Origin: Arcobacter sp.
Lineage (GTDB): Bacteria; Campylobacterota; Campylobacteria; Campylobacterales; Arcobacteraceae
Reading direction: 5' to 3'
Assembly (NCBI GenBank): GCA_030635995.1
Contig: DAOVXU010000098.1
Coordinates: forward strand, 1 to 6,533
Length of the DNA stretch: 6,533 nucleotides
A program made the translations under genes and the position numbers. Positions 1-5,858 of this stretch are shown here, in pieces. Numbering within the stretch: the first letter of the stretch is position 1; each line of letters opens with the position of its first letter. The notes below the pieces were generated by a model. It did no database searches. It was not told the origin of the DNA and was given only the letters and a program-made list of their open reading frames with translations.

Positions 1-310
1 TAATATTTTTAATAATTCAAAAGATGCTTTGGTTGAAAATGATATTTTGGAAAAATGGATAAAATTATCTTTAGAGTTTGATGATAATAATTGTATGATA
101 ACAATTGAAGATAATGCAGGAGGAATACCAGAAGATGTATTACCAAAAATATTTGAGCCTTATTTCACAACAAAACATCAAACTACAGGTACAGGGATAG
201 GTTTGTATATGAGTTATGATATAGTTACTAAGCATTTTGGTGGGAAGTTGTATACAAAAAATACTGAAAATGGAGCAAAATTTTATATAGAGATTCCAAA
301 ATCAAAATAA
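1..310 (+). CDS. Sensor histidine kinase, C-terminal ATP-binding domain (5' partial)
   Basis: The reading frame is already open at base 2 and runs to a TAA at 308-310, so only the last ~102 residues of a larger protein are present. What remains is a HATPase_c (GHKL) domain with its boxes in order, counted from the first visible codon: an N-box at residues 4-10 (NNSKDAL), a G1 box DNAGGIP at 37-43, an F-box IFEPYFTTK at 50-58 and a G2 box GTGIGL at 63-68. The protein ends about 35 residues later in a short strand. These boxes bind Mg-ATP for phosphorylation of a histidine in the upstream dimerisation domain, which then passes phosphate to a response regulator. The sensor part, the phospho-acceptor histidine and any partner regulator are outside the window, so the signal sensed cannot be stated. 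A TTG at 29-31 is not a credible start because it lies inside the N-box. The gene converges on aroC. Confidence 0.93.
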   Translation, partial: NIFNNSKDALVENDILEKWIKLSLEFDDNNCMITIEDNAGGIPEDVLPKIFEPYFTTKHQTTGTGIGLYMSYDIVTKHFGGKLYTKNTENGAKFYIEIPKSK

Positions 311-328
311 AAAGATTATTTTGATTTT
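298..328. terminator. AT-rich perfect hairpin between convergent histidine kinase and aroC genes
   Basis: aaaatcaaaataa (298-310) is followed by the 5-nt loop aaaga (311-315) and its exact reverse complement ttattttgatttt (316-328), a 13-bp perfect stem. The left arm includes the kinase stop codon. The right arm is T-rich and, because the stem is symmetric, a similar T-rich arm exists on the other strand, so it could stop transcripts of both converging genes. The stem has only two G-C pairs and the only U-run is the end of the stem itself, so strength is uncertain. Confidence 0.6.
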
Positions 329-344
329 AAATGAAGTGATTGGA

Positions 345-1421
345 TTAATTATATACTTTTTTTAAGTGTGATATTTTTGAACTCATATTTAAAAGTAACA
401 TATCAGCTAACACAATAGCCATCATAGATTCTGCAACTATACTACCTCTTGTAGCTACGCAAGGATCGTGTCTCCCTTTAAGTTCACATTTAAGTTCATT
501 GTTATTTTTATCAATTGTATCTTGAGAAAGAAATATTGAAGGTGTTGGTTTAAAATATATTTTCATATCTATATCATCTCCATTGCTAATTCCACCTAGA
601 ATTCCTCCACTATGATTTGTTTTAAAACCATTTGAAGATATTTGATCGTTATTTTGACTTCCATTTATAGACACACTACTTATCCCATCTCCAATTTCAA
701 GAGCTTTTACAGCATTTATTCCCATCATAGCATTTGCTAATTGTGAATCTAATTTATGGTAAATTGGTTCACCTAGACCAGCTGGAACATTTGTAGCTTT
801 AAGTGCAACAACACCACCTATACTATCATGAGAATCTCTAGCTGTATTAATAGCATCTTTAAATTTTTGATCATAGTTGCTATTTAAAGAATATACTTCA
901 CTTTTGATAGAGTTGTTAAAGTCCAATTTATCGTTTGGTATTTTTATACCATTTATTGCAGATATTCCACCTCTTACCTCTATATTTAACTCTTTTAAAA
1001 TAAGTTTAGCAATAGCTCCTGCTGCAACTCTAGCACTAGTTTCTCTAGCACTACTTCGTCCACCGCCTCTATAATCTCTTATTCCATATTTATGAAAATA
1101 TGTAAAATCAGCATGACCAGGACGGAAAAGGTCTTTTACATTATCATAATCTCTACTTTTTTGATTTTCATTAAAAAGTACCATTGATATTGAAGTTCCT
1201 GTTGTAACACCTTCAAATACGCCACTTAGTATCTCTATAGTATCAGATTCTTTTCTTGCAGTTGCATATTTCCCACCTGGTTTTCTTCTATCCATCTCAT
1301 CTTGAATAAAATCTAAATCTATTTTTATACCAGCTGGAACACCATCTACAATACAACCTAATGCTTTTCCATGAGATTCTCCAAATGTCGTAAATTTAAA
1401 TCTTTCACCAAAACTATTCAT
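345..1421 (-). CDS. aroC: Chorismate synthase
   Basis: This cytoplasmic enzyme converts 5-enolpyruvylshikimate-3-phosphate to chorismate, the last shikimate-pathway step and precursor of aromatic amino acids, folate and quinones. The family needs reduced FMN as cofactor. The 358 residues match the usual ~360. Family motifs are all present: GESHG at 14-18 near the N-terminus, RPGHAD at 100-105 with H103, the glycine/arginine block YRGGGRSSARETSARV at 117-132, and RHDPCVATRG at 317-326. H17 and H103 correspond to the two conserved active-site histidines. The ATG at 1421 is preceded by aggagg (1426-1431) four bases upstream, and the MNSFGERFKFTTFGESHG opening is typical. It lies downstream of rnc but behind a terminator, so it is probably transcribed from its own promoter in the 74-bp gap. 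No damage is seen. Confidence 0.98.
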   Translation of the reverse strand: MNSFGERFKFTTFGESHGKALGCIVDGVPAGIKIDLDFIQDEMDRRKPGGKYATARKESDTIEILSGVFEGVTTGTSISMVLFNENQKSRDYDNVKDLFRPGHADFTYFHKYGIRDYRGGGRSSARETSARVAAGAIAKLILKELNIEVRGGISAINGIKIPNDKLDFNNSIKSEVYSLNSNYDQKFKDAINTARDSHDSIGGVVALKATNVPAGLGEPIYHKLDSQLANAMMGINAVKALEIGDGISSVSINGSQNNDQISSNGFKTNHSGGILGGISNGDDIDMKIYFKPTPSIFLSQDTIDKNNNELKCELKGRHDPCVATRGSIVAESMMAIVLADMLLLNMSSKISHLKKVYN

Positions 1422-1433
1422 CTATCCTCCTAT

Positions 1434-1449
1434 TATGCTTATTAGCATA
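1434..1449. repeat. Small palindrome between the aroC promoter region and its ribosome site
   Basis: tatgct (1434-1439) and agcata (1444-1449) are a 6-bp inverted repeat around tatt. It sits just upstream of the aroC Shine-Dalgarno sequence and touches the best -10 candidate. If transcription starts near 1442 the full hairpin would not be in the mRNA, so a protein-binding site is as likely as an RNA structure. It is short enough in such AT-rich DNA to be chance. Confidence 0.3.
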
Positions 1450-1454
1450 TAATA
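1449..1454 (-). promoter_or_regulatory. Candidate -10 element for aroC
   Basis: Reading leftward, TATTAT (1454 to 1449) lies ~28 bases upstream of the aroC ATG. A run of six T (1477-1472), part of the rnc terminator, sits 17 bases further upstream where Campylobacterota promoters are often T-rich rather than having a clear -35. An overlapping TATATT (1456-1451) is an alternative. The presence of a terminator just upstream makes some promoter here likely, but the exact box is a guess. Confidence 0.4.
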
Positions 1455-1470
1455 TATGGTTCCAAACCTA

Positions 1471-1494
1471 AAAAAATGAAGCAGTTCATTTTTT
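1471..1494 (-). terminator. Intrinsic terminator of the TPR-rnhA-rnc operon
   Basis: aaaaaatgaa (1471-1480), loop gcag (1481-1484) and ttcatttttt (1485-1494) form a perfect 10-bp stem. Reading leftward it begins one base after the rnc stop codon (1496-1498), and the transcript ends in a run of seven U (1476-1470). This is a standard intrinsic terminator position. The stem is symmetric, so it could also stop antisense transcripts coming from aroC. Confidence 0.75.
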
Positions 1495-1495
1495 A

Positions 1496-2176
1496 TTAAC
1501 GGTTTTCACCTTTTAATTGTTCTAATACAATTTTTGCTGCTGCTTGTTGTGCTAATTTTTTACTTTTACCTTTTGCATTTATATAGTGTTTATCCCCTAT
1601 CCAAAGTGAAAGTTCAAAAATTTTAAGGTGATCAGGTCCTGTTGCACTTTCTAATTTATAAGTAGGTATTGTTCCAAATTTTGCTTGAGTTACTTCTTGT
1701 AAAGCAGTTTTATAGTCACTAAATAGAGTATCTAAAGTTATATTTTCATAATTTTTATCTAATAGATCAAGAATAATAGGTTTTAATATAATAAGTCCTG
1801 CTTCTATATAAATAGCACCCATAATTGCTTCAAATGCATCAGATAAAATAGAAGCTTTTTTTCTCCCTTCATTTCTCTCTTCCGCATCAGATAAGAAGAT
1901 ATAATCTCCAAGATTAATAGCATTTGCAAGTTTTGTAAAACCTTTTTCATTTACTAAACTTGCTCTTATTTTAGATAAATCACCTTCGTTTGATTGTGGA
2001 AATCTATTAAATAAAAACTCTCCTACAATTAAATTTAAAACAGCGTCTCCAAGAAATTCTAGCCTTTCATTATTATATGCTTTTTTAAAACTTTTATGTG
2101 TAAGTGCTTCGATTATTAGATTTTTATCATTAAACTGATAATCCAAACACTTTTCTAAATATGAATATTTTTTCAT
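1496..2176 (-). CDS. rnc: Ribonuclease III
   Basis: This endonuclease cuts double-stranded RNA, including the 30S rRNA precursor and structured mRNAs or antisense duplexes, in the cytoplasm as a homodimer. At 226 residues it equals the E. coli enzyme in length. The catalytic domain carries the signature NERLEFLGDA at 36-45 and the second acidic pair in LSDAFEAIMGAIY at 111-123. Metal-binding residues E37, E40, D44, D113 and E116 are all there, offset by one from E. coli numbering. A double-stranded-RNA-binding domain covers about 153-222 and ends in the usual KKLAQQAAAKIVLEQL helix. The ATG at 2176 has aaagga (2188-2183) six bases upstream. It starts 18 bases after the rnhA stop, so the two are co-transcribed, and an intrinsic terminator follows immediately. 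Confidence 0.98.
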   Translation of the reverse strand: MKKYSYLEKCLDYQFNDKNLIIEALTHKSFKKAYNNERLEFLGDAVLNLIVGEFLFNRFPQSNEGDLSKIRASLVNEKGFTKLANAINLGDYIFLSDAEERNEGRKKASILSDAFEAIMGAIYIEAGLIILKPIILDLLDKNYENITLDTLFSDYKTALQEVTQAKFGTIPTYKLESATGPDHLKIFELSLWIGDKHYINAKGKSKKLAQQAAAKIVLEQLKGENR

Positions 2177-2194
2177 TTATTTTCCTTTATTTTT

Positions 2195-2629
2195 TCATCG
2201 TAATAGTTCAGCTTCATCTCTTGCTAAAGTATCGCATCTTTCATTTTCTATATGTCCTGCATGACCTTTTACCCAAGTAGCTAGAATTTTATGTTGTTGT
2301 GATATTTTAACATATTCTTGCCATAATGCAAGATTTTTTACAGGTTTTTTAGATGCTGTTCTCCAATTGTTTTTTATCCAATTTTTAAGCCATTCATTTA
2401 TACCTTGGACTACATATTTACTATCACTTATAATTTCAACATCACAAGGTTCTTTTAAAGCTTTTAATCCTTCAATTGCCCCTTTTAATTCCATTTTATT
2501 ATTAGTTGTGTTCAGTTCCCCACCACTTAATTCTTTTATAATATCATTATATTTGAGTATTGTCCCCCATCCACCTGGACCTGGATTGCCTAAACTACTA
2601 CCATCACTGTAAAGAAGAATTTTTTTCAT
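2195..2629 (-). CDS. rnhA: Ribonuclease HI
   Basis: It degrades the RNA strand of RNA-DNA hybrids, removing R-loops and helping clear replication primers. All catalytic residues are visible: D9 in YSDGSSLGNPGPGG, E47 in NNKMELKGA, D69 in ISDSKYVVQGI, H123 in VKGHAGH and D133 in ERCDTLAR. Each is offset by one from E. coli D10, E48, D70, H124 and D134. The basic/tryptophan-rich handle segment (NEWLKNWIKNNWRTASKKPV, 78-97) is present, so the substrate-binding loop is intact. The length of 144 is slightly under the 155 of E. coli. The ATG at 2629 has an aaaggt ribosome site four bases upstream and lies inside the end of the TPR gene, giving a 26-base overlap that suggests translational coupling. 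The stop is TGA. Confidence 0.98.
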   Translation of the reverse strand: MKKILLYSDGSSLGNPGPGGWGTILKYNDIIKELSGGELNTTNNKMELKGAIEGLKALKEPCDVEIISDSKYVVQGINEWLKNWIKNNWRTASKKPVKNLALWQEYVKISQQHKILATWVKGHAGHIENERCDTLARDEAELLR

Positions 2630-3653
2630 AATAACCTTTTGTTAATTGTGGTTTGACTTTAAATGTTAATATTGAATTGCAATGGGGACATCTATTATCA
2701 TAAATAGGATGCAATTTTTTACATTGTGTACATATAAAATCAAAATTTAAATCTATATCAACTTTTGAAGTTGAATTATTTGTAGATATTAGAACATTAA
2801 ATTCAAATATATCACTAGAAGTTGAACTATTAATATGTTTTTTTGCACTATAGAGTTCTTTTAGAAATATATTATTATTTACAGCATTAAAATCTATATC
2901 ATTAAAATCTAAATACCATAATAGATCCATAACCTTTGATAGACTAAATTTATTGATATTTTTCCAAAATAATTTTTTATTATATTTTAATAAAAATTCC
3001 ATCACTAATCTTTCAATTATTTTATTTGCACTAAATATTTCCAAAAGTTTGATTGATTTTTCCTCAAATGATAATAGTGAATCATCAATTATTTTTAATG
3101 TAGTGATGAAAATTTCTTCTTTTTGTATATCTACATCAAGTTCTTTTAATGATTCAATAACATCTTGAGTTTTTGAATAATCCTTAAGTTTCTCATAAAT
3201 TAATAAAAGATATTTTAATGCAATAATATTATGTGGTGAAAACTTTAAAATTTTTAAATAAATATCTTTACTTCTTTGTAAAAAACCACCTTTAAAATAA
3301 GTATTTCCAAGTAATTCAAGAAGTTCCTCTTTTTTAGTTGGGTCCTTTACATGTTCTAAAAGTGCTAAATAAACAGATATAGCTTTATTATAATCACCTT
3401 TATGTAAAAATGATGAAGCTAAAAGTATGATAGAATCAAAAGGGAGATTATAAGTTGTATAAAGATGGATATAATCATCTTCTTTTAAATCACCTAATTC
3501 GAATTTTTTAAGTAATTTTCGATATTCTTTTCTAGATTTTTTTTCAATATAAATATTATAAGCATATGTTAAAAATGAGACAATAAAAATAAGTGTAAAT
3601 ATTGTAAAGATACCAAATAATGGATCTCTATATTCAATAACCAATCCGTTCAC
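2604..3653 (-). CDS. Membrane-anchored TPR protein with C-terminal zinc ribbon (LapB-like layout)
   Basis: The function is not established. The 349 residues show a hydrophobic segment at about 12-34 (FGIFTIFTLIFIVSFLTYAY and flanks), followed at once by a basic stretch with K38, K39, R41, K42, R45, K46, K49 and K50. By the positive-inside rule the rest is cytoplasmic. Helix pairs of tetratricopeptide type follow: about 74-103 (LHKGDYNKAISVYLALLE), 108-141 and 142-175. Further helices reach ~265, then a Ser/Asn-rich linker. The end holds C308-x2-C311-x10-C322-x2-C325, a zinc-ribbon/rubredoxin-like knuckle. Anchor plus TPR plus terminal CxxC pair is the layout of E. coli LapB (YciM), which guides FtsH proteolysis of LpxC, but identity is not shown. 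The start is GTG with a good ribosome site; there is no in-frame ATG nearby. It is first in the operon with rnhA and rnc. Confidence 0.85.
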   Translation of the reverse strand: MNGLVIEYRDPLFGIFTIFTLIFIVSFLTYAYNIYIEKKSRKEYRKLLKKFELGDLKEDDYIHLYTTYNLPFDSIILLASSFLHKGDYNKAISVYLALLEHVKDPTKKEELLELLGNTYFKGGFLQRSKDIYLKILKFSPHNIIALKYLLLIYEKLKDYSKTQDVIESLKELDVDIQKEEIFITTLKIIDDSLLSFEEKSIKLLEIFSANKIIERLVMEFLLKYNKKLFWKNINKFSLSKVMDLLWYLDFNDIDFNAVNNNIFLKELYSAKKHINSSTSSDIFEFNVLISTNNSTSKVDIDLNFDFICTQCKKLHPIYDNRCPHCNSILTFKVKPQLTKGYYEKNSSLQ

Positions 3654-3658
3654 AATAT

Positions 3659-3663
3659 TCCTT
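3659..3663 (-). promoter_or_regulatory. Shine-Dalgarno sequence that fixes the GTG start of the TPR gene
   Basis: Reading leftward, aagga (3663 to 3659) stands five bases before the GTG at 3653-3651. The next in-frame Met is about 217 codons later and would remove the membrane segment and the TPR helices, so the GTG is the most reasonable start. Confidence 0.7.
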
Positions 3664-3684
3664 ATTTTTTTTAATTAAGTTTTT

Positions 3685-3693
3685 ATTATATCA
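3685..3693 (-). promoter_or_regulatory. Extended -10 promoter for the TPR-rnhA-rnc operon
   Basis: Reading leftward, TGATATAAT (3693 to 3685) is a perfect TG-n-TATAAT extended -10. Transcription would start near 3678, leaving a ~25-base leader that includes the ribosome site of the TPR gene. It is the exact mirror of the dnaG -10 on the other strand, and its -35 region falls on that element. Confidence 0.72.
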
Positions 3694-3705
3694 AAATTTT
3701 ACTTA

Positions 3706-3714
3706 TGATATAAT
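3706..3714 (+). promoter_or_regulatory. Extended -10 promoter for dnaG
   Basis: TGATATAAT (3706-3714) is a consensus extended -10 ending seven bases before the dnaG ATG. With normal spacing the first transcribed base is 3721 or 3722, which makes the message leaderless or nearly so. No good -35 match is visible; the -35 window is the opposing -10 box. Confidence 0.75.
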
Positions 3715-3721
3715 CGATTTA

Positions 3722-5344
3722 ATGATAACAAAAAATTCTATTGAAAACTTAAAAAATAATCTTGATATTGTAGATATTATTTCTCAATATTTACAAATAA
3801 AGAAAAGTGGAGCAAATTTTAAAGCTTGTTGCCCTTTTCATGGGGAGAAAACACCCTCTTTTGTAATTAGCCCCGCAAAGCAAATATATCATTGTTTTGG
3901 ATGTGGTGTTGGTGGTGATAGTATAAAATTTGTTATGGAATATGAAAAATTATCATATCCAGAAGCTTTAGAAAAGTTAGCTTCAATGGTTAATTTTTCT
4001 TTAGAATATGATGATAATTATAAAAAGCAAGATTATTCTTCTATTGAAAAACTAAATGAATATTATCAAAAACTATTAACACATAACAATGTAGCGCATC
4101 AATATCTTTTAGATAGGGGAATTTCATCTTTTTCAATAGAAAAATTTGAGATAGGTTATGCTCCAACTTCACAAGATACAATTAATTTTTTAAAATCTAA
4201 TTTTTTAAGTCTTACTGATGCACAAGATTTTGGACTTATTGATACCGGACAAAATGGATTATATGCTAGATTTATAGAAAGAATTACTTTTCCAATATAT
4301 ACATTAAATAGTAAAATTATAGGTTTTGGTGGTAGGACTATTACGGGACATAATGCTAAATATATAAATTCTCCTCAAACAAAACATTTTAATAAATCAA
4401 GACTATTATATGGCTATAATCTTGCAAAAGAGAATGTATATAAACACAAAGAGATAATTATAACAGAAGGTTATTTGGATGTAATTATGCTTCATCAAGC
4501 AGGATTTGATAATTCAGTTGCAACATTAGGTACTGCACTTACAGCTGAACATCTTCCTATTTTAAATAGAGGAGAGCCGAGAGTAATTGTTGCTTATGAT
4601 GGAGATAAAGCAGGATTAAATGCAGCATTTAAAGCTAGTACTCTTTTAAGTCATAATAGTTTTGAGGGTGGAGTTGTAATATTTGGTGAAGGTTATGATC
4701 CTGCTGATATGGTAAAAGAGGGTAAAATTGAAGAGTTGAATAGTATGTTTAAAAATGTAAAATCATTTATAGAATATGCAATTGATTTTTTAATAGAGAG
4801 TTTTGATATAAATATACCAAGTCAAAAACAAAAAGGTTTAATAGAGGTTAATAATTATTTAAAAACATTAACTCCAATAATGCAACAAGAATATGCACCA
4901 TATGTTGCAAGTGCTTTAAAGATAAATACAAATTTGGTAAATGTATCACAAAGTACAAATAATAATTTTCAAAAGCAAGTAGATTTGTCTCAAATTGATA
5001 TAGGTGAATTGAGTGTTATAAAAACACTATTAGAAAAAAATGAATTATTAGAATTAGTATTAAATACAATTGATGAAGATATTTTTCAAACACATAAAGG
5101 GGAATTTCAATTATTTATAGAAGATAAAAATAATCCTATGTTAAGAGGGTTGTTGATACAAGATGAGGTAAAGATATATGATAAAGATGAATTATATAAT
5201 CAATTACTTTTTATGTTAATACCGCATTATACAAAAAAATTGCAATATTTAAAAAATGACAAAAGTATAGAATTAAAATCAAAAATGAGAAAGATAAGGG
5301 AACTTCAAGATAAAATAGCATTATTAAAAAGAGGAAAATTATAA
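3722..5344 (+). CDS. dnaG: DNA primase DnaG
   Basis: DnaG makes the short RNA primers for leading- and lagging-strand synthesis, working with the DnaB helicase at the fork. The 540 residues hold three regions. An N-terminal CHC2 zinc finger has C37, H40, C58 and C61 in ACCPFHGEKTPSF and YHCFGCG. The RNA-polymerase/TOPRIM core has RITFPIYTLNSKIIGFGGR at 187-205, TEGYLD at 248-253 (E249), AYDGDKAG at 291-298 (D293, D295) and GYDPADM at 324-330 (D326, D329). A divergent helical C-terminal part, about 425-540, would bind DnaB and ends in a lysine-rich tail. It is somewhat shorter than the E. coli enzyme (581). The start codon is fixed by family alignment of SIENLKNNLDIVDIISQYL, yet there is no ribosome site upstream. 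It is divergent from the rnhA/rnc operon. Confidence 0.98.
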   Translation: MITKNSIENLKNNLDIVDIISQYLQIKKSGANFKACCPFHGEKTPSFVISPAKQIYHCFGCGVGGDSIKFVMEYEKLSYPEALEKLASMVNFSLEYDDNYKKQDYSSIEKLNEYYQKLLTHNNVAHQYLLDRGISSFSIEKFEIGYAPTSQDTINFLKSNFLSLTDAQDFGLIDTGQNGLYARFIERITFPIYTLNSKIIGFGGRTITGHNAKYINSPQTKHFNKSRLLYGYNLAKENVYKHKEIIITEGYLDVIMLHQAGFDNSVATLGTALTAEHLPILNRGEPRVIVAYDGDKAGLNAAFKASTLLSHNSFEGGVVIFGEGYDPADMVKEGKIEELNSMFKNVKSFIEYAIDFLIESFDINIPSQKQKGLIEVNNYLKTLTPIMQQEYAPYVASALKINTNLVNVSQSTNNNFQKQVDLSQIDIGELSVIKTLLEKNELLELVLNTIDEDIFQTHKGEFQLFIEDKNNPMLRGLLIQDEVKIYDKDELYNQLLFMLIPHYTKKLQYLKNDKSIELKSKMRKIRELQDKIALLKRGKL

Positions 5345-5378
5345 TTTGTAAATAACTATTTTTTAATATTTAATATTG

Positions 5379-5384
5379 TAAAAT
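5379..5384 (+). promoter_or_regulatory. Candidate -10 element for ridA
   Basis: TAAAAT (5379-5384) lies 26 bases before the ridA ATG, with a T-rich stretch (5359-5364) in the -35 area. This suits a Campylobacterota sigma-70 promoter with a ~20-base leader. The 66-bp gap after dnaG contains no convincing terminator, so read-through from dnaG is also possible. The region is so AT-rich that chance matches are common. Confidence 0.42.
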
Positions 5385-5410
5385 ACAAGAAAATTAACTA
5401 AAGGAAAAAT

Positions 5411-5794
5411 ATGGAATTTTTACATACAAATAATGCACCAGCAGCTATTGGACCTTATTCACAAGCTGTTAAAGTACATGGATTACTTTATACTTCAGGA
5501 CAAATTGCTTTAACACCACGAGGTGATATGTTAGAAAATGATATTAAAAAACAAACAAGACAAATATTTGCTAATATTCAAGCTATACTAGAAGACAATG
5601 AAAGTTCAATGGATAAGATTATTAAAGTTAATATATTTTTAACAGATATGAATGATTTTGGAGTTGTTAATGTAATTATGGCTGAAGTTTTTGGAGATCA
5701 TAAGCCTGTACGAAGTACAATTGCAGTTAAGACATTGCCCAAAAATGCGATGATTGAGATGGATATAATAGCAGAAATATCTGATTACCATTAG
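5411..5794 (+). CDS. ridA: RidA family reactive intermediate (enamine/imine) deaminase
   Basis: RidA proteins (YjgF/YER057c/UK114 family) are small cytoplasmic trimers that hydrolyse reactive 2-aminoacrylate and related enamines/imines released by PLP enzymes such as threonine dehydratase, protecting other PLP enzymes. The 127 residues are the normal length. Motifs are clear: NNAPAAIGPYSQAV at 7-20 with Y16, YTSGQIAL at 27-34, and the signature VRSTIAVKTLPKNAMIEMDIIA at about 100-121. R101 and E116 are the catalytic-pocket residues, matching R105 and E120 of well-studied members. Ribosome site aaagga (5400-5405) lies five bases before the ATG. It sits alone between dnaG and rplU with separate promoter candidates on each side, so no pathway link to its neighbours is implied. 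Confidence 0.95.
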   Translation: MEFLHTNNAPAAIGPYSQAVKVHGLLYTSGQIALTPRGDMLENDIKKQTRQIFANIQAILEDNESSMDKIIKVNIFLTDMNDFGVVNVIMAEVFGDHKPVRSTIAVKTLPKNAMIEMDIIAEISDYH

Positions 5795-5823
5795 AGTTAA
5801 TCTTACTTTAAACAAAAGCTAGG

Positions 5824-5829
5824 TATAAT
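5824..5829 (+). promoter_or_regulatory. -10 element of the rplU-rpmA promoter
   Basis: A consensus TATAAT (5824-5829) lies 29 bases before the rplU ATG in a 64-bp gap. The predicted start is near 5836-5837, giving a leader of ~22 bases that contains gaagg (5847-5851). The -35 area (5801-5807, tcttact) is a poor match, as is usual in this group. No terminator is seen between ridA and this promoter. Confidence 0.65.
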
Positions 5830-5858
5830 TCGCTTCATAAAATTTAGAAGGTGTATAA

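Noticed and set aside
29..31. TTG as start codon of the histidine kinase
   Set aside because: It falls inside the N-box of the ATPase domain, and the frame stays open to the left edge, so the gene starts outside the window.
877..1074. Open frame on the + strand within aroC
   Set aside because: It is fully antisense to the strongly conserved chorismate synthase gene, has no ribosome site and resembles no family; it is a by-product of the coding bias on the other strand.
2367..2612. Open frame on the + strand within rnhA
   Set aside because: It is antisense to RNase HI, whose catalytic residues are all accounted for, and its proline/serine-rich product looks like a shadow translation.
2953..3168. 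Open frame on the + strand within the TPR gene
   Set aside because: It is antisense to the TPR protein, low in complexity, and has no start signal or recognisable domain.
3722..5344. Truncated or damaged dnaG, since 540 residues is below the E. coli length
   Set aside because: All zinc-finger and TOPRIM residues are present and the C-terminal region is continuous; the difference is in the variable DnaB-binding end.
5364..5377. Tandem repeat taatatt x2 upstream of ridA
   Set aside because: Two 7-base copies in DNA this rich in A and T are expected by chance and show no further copies.
5357..5385. Possible terminator hairpin after dnaG (tatttt ... aaaata)
   Set aside because: Only six A-T pairs around an 18-base loop, with no U-run after it; better explained as AT-rich promoter DNA for ridA.
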